Shown: piece after piece, positions 44,430 to 58,089 of the stretch
Position numbering within the stretch: position 1 is the stretch's first letter
Layout of the letters: every line of letters starts with the position of its first letter
Assembly (NCBI RefSeq): GCF_014066305.1
Contig: NW_023501042.1
Location: 620,001-684,000, forward strand
Length of the DNA: 64,000 nt
Origin: Letharia columbiana
Lineage: Eukaryota > Ascomycota > Lecanoromycetes > Lecanorales > Parmeliaceae
Direction of reading: 5' to 3'
Notes under the pieces: model-generated
What the model saw: the letters and a program-made list of their open reading frames with translations, nothing else
Databases searched by the model: none
What the model was told of the DNA's origin: nothing
Position numbers and translations under genes: made by a program

Positions 44430-44568
44430 TGGTGGAATTGGTAGAATTGGTAGAATGGTGGAAGAATAACAAACAGGTGGAAGGATTATTATTATCCGAT
44501 CCCGGACGCGTCTGGTGTGACTACCATGACTACCATATTTGAATATCCATTTCATCCACCAATAGTAG
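44400..44568 (+). repeat. direct repeat copy 2
   Basis: Second copy of the 44027-44205 sequence, with fewer TTGGTAGAA units and an extra ATT and CATGACTAC. Confidence 0.8.
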
Positions 44569-44569
44569 G

Positions 44570-44860
44570 CTAAACTTCATTATTTTTACAGCGTTAGAAA
44601 GCGCAAACTGAGCTCTATAATTTACGAAATTATGAAGAAATAGTATCCGTAGGGAGCTGGTTATTTCAGAGTGTAAAACTTCTATACACAAATTTTTGAT
44701 AAGGGAGACGCGGGAGGGCTATCGGGCTGACTCAGCCGGTCTAACCAAAAAAGCGTACAGGACCCGAATTTATGATTGGCTGCACATACAAATTCAAGGT
44801 TTTTAAGCTCAGCCCTACCTTATTCTATTATATATACTAATTAGAATAATATATACTAAG
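44570..44860 (+). repeat. dispersed terminal sequence shared by four loci
   Basis: Ends with AATTTATGATTGGCTGCACA, then a stretch to CAGCCCTACCTTATTCT. Related copies are 41570-42030 (plus), 58440-58720 (plus, RIP-mutated) and 50040-50490 (minus). It may be the end of a transposon family. Confidence 0.7.
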
Positions 44861-46067
44861 ACGTAAGCTTTCTAATAGTAAAAAGCTTATTAAATACTAG
44901 TTTTTAATTATATTTAATTCTTAGAGAGATTCTTTAAAATCTCTCGAACTTTTTAAAAACTCTTTAAGAGTTTTTTAAGAGTTTATATCGAAGAAGCTAT
45001 TAAAGTAAGTTTAAAATTTAATTATTTTAATAATATTTAATTAATTTTAAATTAACTTTAATAGCCTAATTAATATAAATTCTCGAAGAGTCTTTAAAGA
45101 GCTTTAAAGTTTTTAAAGAATTTTAAAGAGTTTAAGTTTAAGAATTAAGAGAGACGTTATAATATACTTAAAGAAAGATGCTTTTAAAAATTTCTAACCC
45201 TTCGAAGGCTTTTCAAAAGCTCTTCGAGAGCTTTTTCTAAAGAGACTCTTCTAATAAGATAAGATAATATTTATTCTACTAATAATATATTAATTATAAT
45301 TTTTATAAAGTATATATCTAATAACGATTATATAGAGATTAAGAAATAAACTTTAATTAGAGATCTTAGTATTAATAGCGACATCGATCTTAGCGACGCT
45401 AAAGAATTAATCTTTAGAGTATAAAATAATAAGAATATAAATATACGATAAATCTCGTTTTTAAAATTTAATAATATAGGTATAGGCCGAAACTCGACTT
45501 ATTACTCGCAAAGTCAGTTAGAGTTAAAACTAATCGATATTTTAATCGACTATACTTCGCCCTTATAGAGGTGAAAAAAAAATTAAATAATATCGTAGAG
45601 TTAATTAATAGAAATTACGACGTATAATAGATTAAATTATATTAGAAGTACTCTTAAAGACTATAATCTATATTAATCGTCTAACTAATATATCGCTTAA
45701 GAGATTATTCTATTAGATAGAATAGAGAAAGACTATTATACTATAATAGAGGGTAAGAAGAATAAAAGTATATCTAATATCTTTCCCTTTATAATATTAT
45801 TTATAAGAATCTTTAGCTTTAGTCTAAATACTTTAATAATTAGATTAAGTTAATTAATAGCGCGTTTATTAAATAAAAGATTTTCGATAATCTTAATTTA
45901 TTTTAAGTTATAGATAAAAGTCGTAAAGAGATTTAATTAATCGAACTTAATAAATAGAGTAATAGTATTCTAATAGAGTTATTTTATAAATTATAGATCT
46001 TCTTAATAGAAGAAAGAAAGAATAATACGTTATTTATTAGCTTAATTATTTATAATAACTTTATTAA

Positions 46068-46285
46068 TATTAGAAATACTATATAAGAAGTATATATATA
46101 CTTCTAGAAAGGAGTTTTACGAAGAAGAGAAAGATATAACTTAGTTCTAATTAAGATTAATTGATTAATTAAGCTAAAGCTATAAACGTTCTCGAAGAAA
46201 GAAAAGAAAGCGATATACTAAGTTACGCTAGTAAGGTTTCTCAAAGAAAGAAAAGAAAGCGATATACTATATCGGGAATATAATA
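46068..46285 (+). repeat. 218-bp LTR-like direct repeat, copy A
   Basis: Runs from TATTAGAAATAC to GGGAATATAATA and aligns without gaps over 218 bp with 56262-56479. TG...CA ends converted to TA...TA by RIP would fit an LTR. It contains an internal duplication of GAAAAGAAAGCGATATACTA. Confidence 0.6.
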
Positions 46286-46319
46286 GTTACTCTCCCTCGT
46301 GAAAAGCTATATCGTTCTT

Positions 46320-46720
46320 AGACTTTTTCTTATCTTATAAAAATCTAGATGTAAAAGTATAGACTAGATGTGAAAGTATAGGAGAGAAGATATGCGGGTT
46401 TTAAAGGAAGGTATATACTTTTCTTAAGAGATGTAAGAGTATTGAGATAAGGTCTAGCCGAATCTAGAGAAAGAAAAATATATCGAATCTAGCTTTTTCT
46501 TATCTCGTGAAGATTTAGACGTAAAGGTATAGGGTTTTTTTCTCGAACGAAACTAAGATATCTTATAAAGGTCTAGACGTAAAGGTGTAGAAGAGAAGAT
46601 ATACGTATTTTACTTCTCGTGAAAGGGAAAGCGTAAAAGTATTCGACGTAAGGGTATTTTAGTAGTTTCTTATCTCGTAAAGATCTAGATGTAAAGATAT
46701 ATAATTAGCGCTATTATATC
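46320..46720. repeat. degenerate short repeats of TCTAGATGTAAAGGTATAG type
   Basis: A unit like CTTATCTCGTAAAGATCTAG plus ATGTAAAGGTATAG recurs about five times, at irregular spacing, just after the LTR-like repeat. Confidence 0.5.
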
Positions 46721-48925
46721 CCAGTCGTAATATTAAAAACGAAACCTTTCTTTTACTCTTCGAACTCTGCGAAAAGATTTTTATCGTTATCGTGAACGAA
46801 TACGAAGGTAGCTAGATCTAGATATTTCTTAGCGAAGACCTCTTATATAGTATTTAAGATATTAAGAATCTTATCTAATAATAACTTATTAATATTCTAG
46901 TATTCCTTAATACTCTCGATATTAGTCTTTTTATTTTTAACTTACTTATAATCTTAGTTTAGAAAAGATAAAAGTTTCGTAGCGTCTCTAATAAGTTTTA
47001 TTACGCTTTTATACTATACTAAGAATAAAGTAATTATTCTATAAATTCTTTTCGTCGCGATTAAAAGTGCTATTAGCTTTTTTTATATTTTTAAAAGAGT
47101 ATTCTTTAGTAAGTTAATCTTTTTTTTTATATATACGTAATTATTATAAGTATCTACCTTCTTAACTTTTAACTCTAAATTTAAATTCTTAAAGATAAAT
47201 AACTAATAAATCAATTTCTTCTTAATTATTATCTTATTACTTACTTTCTTAGATTTTAACTTCTTAGAATCCGACTTCTTAACTATCTTTTTTAAGAATT
47301 TAGCTTTAATTATAATATTTTTTATTATAGATCTAATCTTATAGATAGCCTTATTCTTTTTAAGTTATTTCGTATTAGCGTTTAACGATAATATCGTTTA
47401 TTTCTTAATCTTTAGTAAAGTATTCTTAGACTTTTTTAAGGAATCTATCTTCTTTATAGTAACTTTCTTTATCTTCTCGAAGTTATATTTAGAGTTTTAA
47501 ATAAAGTAGAGATATTCTTAATAGAGATTATAATTATTATACTTCGTAATATTAGTATAATCGCTAATATCTTAAGAATAATCTTATTCTTTCTCTTTAT
47601 CTCTATATAACTATTAAATCTTAAATATAACCTTATAATATTACTTAGTTCTATTATTATCTTTTATATTTATCTTTATTAATTAACTTTTTATAATATA
47701 ATTCTAGTATAGATATTTACTCGCGAATATCTAAGACTAATATTAATATCGCTAAGATCTAATAAAGCTTCGTATTTTTATTATCTTAGCGATCTAAGTA
47801 TTTAAAAGATTTATATAGCGAGAAGAAGAATTAATATCTTTAGATATTTTTTTAATAGAAATAGTTTTATTCTAGTAATAGTCTTTATTCTTAGATAGAC
47901 TCTTTATTTAATATAAAATTAATTTAGATTTTAAAATAAAAGATATTCTTAAGTAACGAGCTACGGAATTAAGAAAGTTATTTAAATTTTCGTGATAAAG
48001 ATTTAATAGATATATGAAAAAGTCTCGCTATAAATAGAGATAATAAGAATTCTAATTATAAAATATATTTATTCGTTTAAATTTATTTTTAAGTTTATAA
48101 AAGTAATTTAGATAAATTTAAAAAGAATAATTAAGAATATATTATAGTAAGCTTTTATAATGCTATTATTTTAAGAGTAAATCTTCTTTTACTTCGAGTT
48201 AAATATAATCGATTATTTTATAAAGATTTATAATACTCGATTAAAAGAATTTAAATTATTTAAATATATATTCGATTTAACTTTAGAGAATTAATTTTAA
48301 GATTTTAAAATTCGCTATTTCTATTTCTTTAAATCTCGAATAAGATTATTAAAGCTTTGCTTTCTTAGCGATAACTTCTAAATCGTTAGAATTATAAGAA
48401 ATCTTTTCTCGAGAAGTAGAGTTATATTTAATTATAAAGTATTAAAAGAAAATATAATAAGATAAAGAAAAGAAATAAGGGGCTGGTTAAGTTACTTTAC
48501 TTCGCGATTATAAGTTATAAAGTCTTTCGAAATTCTCGAAATTTTCGAGATTCTCGAAATTTTCGAATTTAAGCTTCTATATAATAATATATTAGAAAAT
48601 ATAAGTTAATAAAGTAAATTATATTTATAATTTAGCGGCTTAATAAAGTTTAAAAACTATACTTCGTTTAATATTTAGCTTAACGATATATTAGTAGCGT
48701 AAGAAATAATTTTCACGCTATCGACTTACGTAGGGTTCTAAGATTTCCTCTTTTAATACTCTTTTTATAAGTATTCTCTATACTTTAAATCGTAGTCGTA
48801 AATTAAATCCTTCGCGTTCTTTAAATCTTTTATCTTATATTATATATTATAGATCTTTTCTTAATCTTTTTATTTTACTAGATACTCTATAATATCTTCT
48901 TTATCTTTATTTCCTCGATCTAGAA

Positions 48926-49570
48926 CATCTGCAAATCTGAAAAGTTCCTGCTAAATTTCAAATTGCTGATCTTGCGAATAGGGCTGAAATTAAGAATTCC
49001 GCCGGTTCAGCAACTATCTCAAAAATCAGCCAAAATTCCGCCGGTTCAGCAACTATCTCAAAAATCAGCCAAAATTCCGCCGGTTCAATAACTATTCTAA
49101 TCTTTTCCGTCAGTTCTATCAGTTTAGTAGCAATACGCATGAAAAAGAAAAGTTCTAATAATCGACGTTGCGACGGCAAGGTTCTACGACGACGAGTATC
49201 AATATCAACTCAAATTTGGCTACGGAATTGGACGATTTAATGAAATTAGTCGCGTAAGTGATGCTCTAATCATATAGCGCATAATGATACGCATGTTAAT
49301 GATGATATATATTAATGCCATATGTATATAGAATAGTACTTACTAGTAGAGTGTATTAGAGTGCATTACGCAAAATTTTTGAAGTTGTAAATTTTTTTTG
49401 AAGTTGCTAAACTGATAGAACTGGCGGAAAGGATTAAGATAGTTACTAAATCGGCGGAAAGAGTTGGATATAGGCAAAGTCTACTTAATAGACTAAATCG
49501 TACTAAATTGTACTTATGGTGCGGACCCGGCGGAAATCGTACGGAAAGAAACTTTTCAGATTTGCAGATG
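48926..49570. mobile_element. MITE-like element, 645 bp, 21-bp perfect inverted termini
   Basis: The left end, CATCTGCAAATCTG followed by AAAAGTT (48926-48946), is the exact reverse complement of 49550-49570. Inner symmetry: 49088-49126 is nearly the reverse complement of 49407-49445. Near the left end a 39-bp unit (ATTCCGCCGGTTCAGC...) repeats nearly three times. No transposase. Its base composition is far less A/T-converted than its surroundings, so it arrived after they were mutated. Target duplication not resolved by eye. Confidence 0.8.
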
Positions 49571-50039
49571 AAATCGATTAATATATTAATTTATTAATCT
49601 CTAAATCTTATAGCGATTCTTAATTACTAGCTCCTCTTAATCGAATATAGAAGCTTATTCTTTCTTATAAGATTAATAATAAGAATCTTTCTTTTTAAAT
49701 ATAGATTTAAGTATTATAATTAAGATAATAAGATAAATCTTTTAAATAGCTAGAAGATTAAGTTTATAGATTAAATTTCTAATTTGCTTAAGAATAGTAA
49801 AAGGTTTAGCTCTCTAATTTAAAAGTTTTATATTCTTAAGTTTAAGAAGATAATATTCTCTATAGAGCTTAACGAAAGCTTTATTCTTTTTCTTTATAAT
49901 TAAAGCTTTATACTTCGAGTTATATCTAAATTTCGCGTTAATCGCTACGAAAGTTAAAGTATCTAAAGCTTTCTATCGATATCGAATATAATTATTTACA
50001 ATATCTATCTAATTCTTTACTAAGATATTAGTATATATA

Positions 50040-50490
50040 AAAGAATAAGATAGGGCTGAACTAGAAAACCTTGAATTTGTATGTGCAGCCAATCATAAAT
50101 TCAGGGTCACTACGCTCTTTGGTTAGACCAGCTGAGTCATCGCGGGTAAATAAATTAGCGTCCGCAACCATCAAAATCTCGCCCTCCCGCGCCTCCCTCA
50201 TCAAATTATAGGTGTACGTTATTCACAATAGTAATAACTTTTTTGTTTTCTATTGAAATTTTGGAATTTCTTTTTTAAATTTTGAAGCGCTATTTGTGCT
50301 TTCCGAATTTTTAAGAATTTTAAAAATTTGTCTTATAATCATTAAAGCGCAAGGAATTTAAATATCGCTCACCAAAGTTCGCTCGACAGCCGGACAGCCC
50401 GCTCACCAAAGATCGCTCACCTATTTACTCGATAGCCCTAATCAAAAAAATGATTATGAATTTAATTCATAGGCCTTTACTCGTCTATTA
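50040..50490 (-). repeat. right arm of the inverted repeat pair (partner 41570-42030)
   Basis: The less mutated arm, retaining CGCGGGTAAATAAATTAGCG and CTCCCGCGCCTCCCTC. Together with its partner it encloses about 8 kb. Ends in GGCCTTTACTC next to an ATGAATT/AATTCAT palindrome. Confidence 0.75.
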
Positions 50491-53400
50491 TATTAGATTT
50501 ATTATTAAATTTTATATTATAGATAATCTTATTAGAAGTCTTTTCTATCGATATATTTATAAAGTTATTAAAACTATCCCTAAGATATATAAAGAATTTA
50601 TTCTAGAAATTATCGGGAATATAAGAAATATAAAATTTTAAAGTAATCTTTATTATCTAATTCGTTCGCTTAGATTAATTATTCGTTTATAAGTAATAAG
50701 TAGTAAATATAAGAAGCTTCGTTTCTAAAGTTTTAAAGATAGCTTTTTAAAGGTTTAAAAGGAATTTTAAATTTTTATCTAAAATAATAGCTTTAGAAAT
50801 TCTTTAGTTAGCGAGAATAAGAAGTAAGACTTCTATTTATTCGATAGTATTTAATATATCTTTTTTTAATATATATATATTTCTTTTAGAAAACTTGTTA
50901 GTAATAGTTATTATTATATTAAATCTATTTTCTAGAAGTAGTAATACTAGAATAAAATTAATAGTAATTATATAAAAAATTAAAGGAGAAGTTATAATAA
51001 GTTTAAGACTCTTATATAGAGTATATCTTATAGTTTAATTTAGCTAATACTTCGAGTAATAAATAATATAGCGCTTTAAGTATCGAGTTAAATATCTTAT
51101 ATAGTAGATTTTTATAATTCTCTTATATAATCTATAAAAATTAATATAATTATAATTATTATAAGTAAGCTCGAAAATCTTCTACTCTATCTTCTTTAAA
51201 ATATAAAGTTATTTTTACTCGTTAAATTTATCTTAGTAGTAAATAATTTCATCTTAAAGTAGAAATTATATATTCGAGAGTTTAACGTATTTTATAGATT
51301 CTTATTTCTCGAGAAGCTATATCTTTTAAGCGACGAGAGTATCGAGAATCTTTAATTATTTCTTATTCTCTTAATAGCTAAGTATAAGTTTAATATAAAT
51401 TTTTTTAGATATTTTTATAAGTATTAAGTTGTATATAAGAATCTCGTTAAGAATTCCTAGATTTTAAGCGTCGAATTTCTCTTTTTACTTACGAAGTAAT
51501 CTAAATAAAGCGTCGAGAATTACATTTTATTTATCGAGTCTCTATTAAATATCTTGATTAAATTAAGAGATATATTATAAAGTATATATAAGCTATAAAT
51601 TTATTTAATTAGAGAATAAAGAAGAAAGTATAATTTAATAAGTAATATTAATAATAATAGAGTGGTTAGTAAAAATAATAATCTTCTTTCTTATTCTTTA
51701 ATTAAGTTTTTGAAATCTATTACTATTACGTTAAAATACTTTAATTCTTAATAAGATACTATAGTAAATCGTTATTAATAATCTTTTTTTATTAAAAAAA
51801 GATAAAATTATTTATTATAATTAACTATACTAATAAAAGTATATTTTTAAATAATTATAATTATATTATTTTATAGAGAAAGAGAATAATTATTAGAAAT
51901 CGTAATTTTATTAAGATCTCTAATATTAATAATAATCTTTCTCTTTCGCTTAGATATTTTTTTAAACTTAATATAGACTATCTTATAGATTATAAAAATA
52001 GAGAAAATAAAAGAAGTTAATTTCTTAGACTAGCTTATCTTATCTTATATATATATCTTATTAAACTTTTTATTAATAAGCTTATAGCTTTCTAGAGTTA
52101 AAAAATAAATCTTATTCTTTAACTTTGTTAAAAAAGATTATTAGTTTATAGTAATTAGTATCTATAGCTACTTCGCTTTAGAAAGATTAATAATATCGCT
52201 AGAGTTTTCTTAGATACGAGGGTTTTCTTCTAAGATACTTTATATTATATCGATATATTTCTATTTTTTATAGATAGTAATTTTATTAGATAGTTGTATT
52301 TTTAAAGTAAGATCTATAGTTATCTTTTCGATAGCTAACTTTAATATAATAAGATTAATAAATTTCTTAAGTATAAGCTTTTTATCTTCGAATACCTTAG
52401 CTATTAAAGAGTAATTCTCTACTTAAATCAAGTAATCTTTTTTAGCTTTATATTTAATTACGGAGTTAATTCTATAATAGCGAGATATTATAAGTAAAGT
52501 AAAGCTATTATTTCGAATAGAAATAAAATTAAAATTTGCGTTTATAAGATGTATATAAACTTCATTTATTTTCGATTTAAAAAGAAAGTCTTAATTAGAA
52601 AGTAGATTCTTATCTCGCAAAGATATAGTAATAAATCTAGTAGATTTTGAAGAAATAACTTAATATCGTTTCGATCTTACGATTTATCGAATTCTTATAT
52701 TATTTCTAATAGTAGCTTATATTAATATAGCGATATTTTTATACTTAATAAGAATTACTTTCTTTTATAGAAGATTAATTACTACTCCTTCTAAATTAAG
52801 TATATTTATTTCTATTAGAAGATTTACTTTAAGATTATCTATAATATATATATTTTAAATAAACTTAATTATAATAGACTTTTCTTTTAAAGTTTTATTT
52901 TTTATAAAGAAGAAAAGAGTAATTTATTTATTAGTAGAATATTAGTTTAAGTTAATTTCATATAAGATAATTAAAGCTATATACTTCTTAGTAGAGAAAG
53001 AGAGTATTAATCTCTTTAAGAAAACTCGATCTTCTATACTTATTAGATATTCGATATTTAGATATTCTAATTTCGATAAAGCTCTTAAAGAAAGACTAAA
53101 TAATTCGATAAGATAATATTATAATCGAAAGATTATTTTATTATTCGAATTTATAAGTACTGCGAACTTAATTAACTCGAGTTTCTTAAGAATAGACGCC
53201 TTTTATAATAGTATTTTCTTAAAGATTTATATTAATTCCTCTAGTAGTAAGTTAAGTATAGAATTCTTCTCTTTAGAAATCTTCTTAGTATTCTTTAAAG
53301 AGGCTATTTAATAATAAGATTTCTTTTTAAGATAAGTATATAACTAATTATTAGACGAAAACTTCTTTTAATATTTTTAATAAATTAATAAATCTTTTAT

Positions 53401-56261
53401 TTTACTTATAATAATATAATAAGTAATCGAGATAAACTTAATATCGACTTCCTCGTCCTTATAATTAGATTTCTTATCTTTTAAAGTCTTATTCTTATAC
53501 GTATTATAAAAATAATAATTATTACCTATATAATATATCGAAGAATTCTATAAGTATATAAAATTATAGTCTTTATAATAGCCTTTAGAAATAAAGTTCT
53601 CGTTTTTAAGATTGTAAAAGTATACTTTCTATAGAGGTTAAGATATAAGTATTCTCGTAAATCTCTAATTATTATATCTCTAGTTATTACTATATTATCT
53701 AGCTAGATAAAACGAATATTTACTATAATTCTAATAGTTTATTCGATTTAAATATTATAACTAATTTAATTAAGCGTTTTTTATTATAATTATAAGTGGC
53801 TACTTAGAAGTTAATAAGGCGTTTCTTAGAGCTTAATTTCTTAGAGCCGTAGTTAAAGCCTAAATCTGAGCTTAAGTCTAAAGCGAAGTTTATAGAAATT
53901 GCTATTCGAGTAATTATATATAAGAAGATATTTAATCGCCTTAATTCTACTAGTAAGGCGTATAAGCTTAAAAAGTATAAGAGGGATATATAGGGAAATT
54001 TAACTATTATTAATATTTATAGTCTAAGTATAATAATCTTAGCTAATAAGAACGAGTATTATAGATTCGTAAATCTATTATAAAAAGGCAAGAAGAAAGA
54101 AATAGTCGCTTTTAAGCTTTCTGAAATCTATCTTATTATTCTCTAGATAAAGATCTATCTTTATTAGATCGTTATTTATAATCTCGATCTTAATCTCTCT
54201 CTCGATCTTAATCTCGAACTTTCTTTCATATATTCTTATATTATAATTTCTTTTACTAATTAAGATAATGCTATAGCTTCTTTCTATTATTAAGCTTCTT
54301 CGTAAATTTATAAAGCGTAATTTAAGAAGTTAAAGAAGGTATAGTAATTTATAACTCGATTTTTAAGTAATTTTACGTCTAAGTAGTTTAAGTATATTTT
54401 TCGAAGATTTCTACTTATATAATATACTTAGAGACGCTCTATATATAGCTTATAAGATTATATCTATTATTAGCGTTATTAAGAGTATAAACTTATCTTA
54501 TAAATTAATTTAGAGTTAAGAATATAGATATCTTAAAACGATCTTATAGTCGGATAAGTATTCTTTTTAATTCTATTTAAAGTTATATTATCGCGTCTTT
54601 CTTATTTTAAGATAGAGTATTTAGTTATTAGAATAAGATAGCTTCTCGAAAATAAGTCGAGAGATTTATATATATAATATTCTCTTTTTTAATTATAACG
54701 TAGTCTTTTACACGCCGATAGAAAGAATATATTTCTCGATATATAATTTCTTTATTACTAAAAATAATGTTATTAATATTATATAATTCTTTAAGATCTA
54801 AATAAAAGAATTTTAGATCGAAGATATAGAAATTATTACTAGATTCCCTTAAAGTAGCTTATCTAGAAGATTCTAGAAGATTCTATAAGTCTATTAAATC
54901 TATAATACTAGATATAGATTATAAGTTTCTTATAGTTACTTATATAATTTATAGTATAATTTATTATATTATCGAATCTACTTCTATAGATAAAGACGAT
55001 ATTTATTAAGAGCTTTCTTAATCTTATAAAAGCTAATTTTCGCTAGAATTAAATCTCGAAGTAGTATTTCTTAAGTTAAAAGATTCTAGCTAATTAAAAA
55101 TCGATCTATTAGATTTATTATTAGAAAATCCTATACTTATAAAGTTTCAATATTTTTTATTATTATTTCTTAATATCTTATCGAATATAGCTTAATCTAA
55201 TAAAAAGAGAATCTTATTTATTAAGTTTATAGCTATATAAGAATTCCGAGAATTTAATATACTTAATTTTCTTAGAATCGAGTTTACTTTTAATATAGAA
55301 TTTGAAAGTAATAAGAAGAAAGATAGAGACTAAGATTAATAAAGAGATTAAGTTTTTCGCGTAAGTATTATAAGTAATAATAAGAAAAGATTAATAAATC
55401 TTCTTTCTTTATCTTTATCGAGCTTAGAAAAAGAAGTTCTATTATTAAGATAAGAAGATTAGATTATTTTAAAAAAAGGAGAAGATAATAACTCTAAAAA
55501 GATATTTATATAATCTCTTAAGTCGGGGCTTAGATTCTTAAAAATAGAGGTATTCTTAAACTTAGAGTGAGTTGTTTTAACTTATTAGATAAGGAAGTGA
55601 TTACTATTAATATAATAATAAACTTCTTATATAAAGGTAATAACTACTCTTATTAGAGTATTTATAGATTTAAAATTATAATTTTAGAAAAGAGAGTAGA
55701 TAAGAGGTTTCTCTAATCGAGTAATTTTCGAAAAAGAGATCGAGTTAATACTCTAAGATCGATTTTATTAAATATATAAATTTTAATTACATAGAACGTC
55801 GGTAGATAGATTATAAGTTTATATAATCGATTTAATAATCTAATAATAATTCTCGTTAAGAATCTACTCGTAAAGTTTAGAATTTTTTATTAAGAAAGCT
55901 TAAAATTAAAAGGCGAGTAAAATCGTTAAATCTAATAGAATAGATTTCCTAACTTCGTCGATTATAAATAGTTATATTTATAAAAAGATATAAAGAGAAT
56001 ATAAAAAGAAAGATTTATTAAGAAGCTGAAGAAAGGAAAGTGTTAAAGATAAGAGATAAATTTTCTTTAAGAGAAGGAAAATTATTTAAAAAGATAGGGG
56101 GAATTAAGTAACTCTCGTAGCGGTTCTTTCTTTTAGAAAAAGATTTTTTTTTTAAGAAAGTAATAGAAGTAAAACTTCTTAGTATAAGAATAGTATCTCT
56201 AATATGAAAAATAATAAGAATAATAGTTAAAGAATATAGGAAAGCTATATATTATTATTAA

Positions 56262-56479
56262 TTATTAGAAATACTATATAAGAAATATATATATACTTCT
56301 AGAAAGAAGTTTTACGAAGAAGGGAAAGATGTAACTTAGTTTTAATTAGAATTAATTAATTAATTAAGCTAAAGCTATAAACGTTCTTAAAGAAAGAAAA
56401 GAAAGCGATATACTAAGTCACGCTAGTAAGGTTTCTCGAAGAAAGAAAAGAAAGCGATATACTATATCGGGAATATAAT
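56262..56479 (+). repeat. 218-bp LTR-like direct repeat, copy B
   Basis: Same length and orientation as copy A (46068-46285), about 10.2 kb downstream. The flanking 5-mers do not match, so the two may not bound one element. Confidence 0.6.
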
Positions 56480-58089
56480 AATCGACGTAAATATCGATAA
56501 TTACTTAATAAATATTAACTTAAATAATCTTCTAATTTATCTTTAGCTAATAAAGTTTATTATTTTTAATAGTTATATAAATATCGTAGATAAAATACTA
56601 TAGTAGTCTATTATAGTAAAAAAAACGATTAAACTTATTAGAATAATTCTATATTATATATCTATAGAAAGTTAGTAATTAATAGAATAGAAGAAATAAA
56701 TAAGATAGATCTATAATATAAGATAAGTATTACTCGTTTAGAATTATCTTATTTAATAATTCCTCTAATTTATAAAATAACTTTATTATTTCTATTTCGC
56801 TAAATAAGAAGATTTTTATTTAATATAATATCTATATTAGATATATTATTATATTATAACTATTTATTAAATAAAAATATAAGAGAATAGCGTAGAGATA
56901 TATAAGCTAAATACTAATATAGAATATTAAATCTTTTATTACTTTAAGTCTTTATTAATATATCTCTAATCTTAGATATATCTAGTAAATTATTAATATT
57001 ACTCTCTTAGATAATAGCGATCTTATTTAAAGTAGAATAATTATAGATATATAGATTATAATATTATAAATTCTTATAAAATAGCTTATAGTCTTATATA
57101 TTCGAATTAGTCTTTAATCTTTTAGATATCGATTTAAAGATATTAATATAGAAATTAATACTTTTAAGATTTATAGCTATTTTACGATAAAGCGTCTAAT
57201 TAATATAATTATAATAGCTATACCTAGCAAAGTTAGTATAGAAAACGCGGCTAAAAAAAAGTTATATCGTATTATAGATTAATCTTAAGTATTATTCATA
57301 ATATAGATTTAATTAAATATCGATTTTTCGCTCTTTAAAGATATTAGAGTAGATATATGAGTAGTAATTACTCTCTAAATTTTATATATATATAAGGCGA
57401 TCGAATAATTAATAATAATCTACTATAAGACTATAGAGATTATATTATTATACTAAACGCTATAATAATAAAATTCTTTACTATTATTAATAAGATTTAA
57501 AATCTCTAATATTAAAGAGTAGAGAGTTTAATTAATAATATACTCGCTGAAATTAATTAGATCGTTTATACTTATTTCGACGCTCTTATAATCTTATTCT
57601 ATATCGTCTATCTCGTCTATTTTAGATATATCGACTTTAATCTTTTCGCTATTATAATATTACTCGATTATCTTATCTTTCTATAATATTATATTATAGC
57701 GATTATAAATCTAATTTATAAAATTTAAATTATATCGTATAGACTCTATAGTATATAGATAACGCGCGATATAACTAGTAAGTCTTATTAGAGATTAAAT
57801 AAAATTTAAATAAAAATTAAAAGATAGATTAAAAGAATATAGACTATTAAAATTATTATTACTAAAGAAATCTACTAATAGATCTTATAATAGAAAATCT
57901 TCGATAGCGTTTTTCTCTCGTTTAAAAGCTTTTTCTTGATGATATTTAGAATCTAATACGCGTTAAGAGACTTTAAAATAGAGTAATAAAGAATAAGTAG
58001 AGGAGAAAGACGCGTTTTGAAAAATAGTATCGCTGAGTTAAAAGATATTATCGTTAGCTTAAGAGAAGTATATAGAGGAGAATATATTT

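Noticed and set aside
43681..44472. 263-codon minus-strand ORF taken as one gene
   Set aside because: It runs through half of the MITE, a repeat fragment and a 9-bp microsatellite; only the stretch 44209-44429 looks protein-like.
48958..49179. 73-codon minus-strand ORF with FWLIFEIVAEPAE repeats
   Set aside because: Translation of the 39-bp subterminal repeat of the MITE-like element.
50450..50641. 63-codon ORF in AT-rich DNA
   Set aside because: Ile/Tyr/Lys-rich chance frame in RIP-type sequence with no motif.
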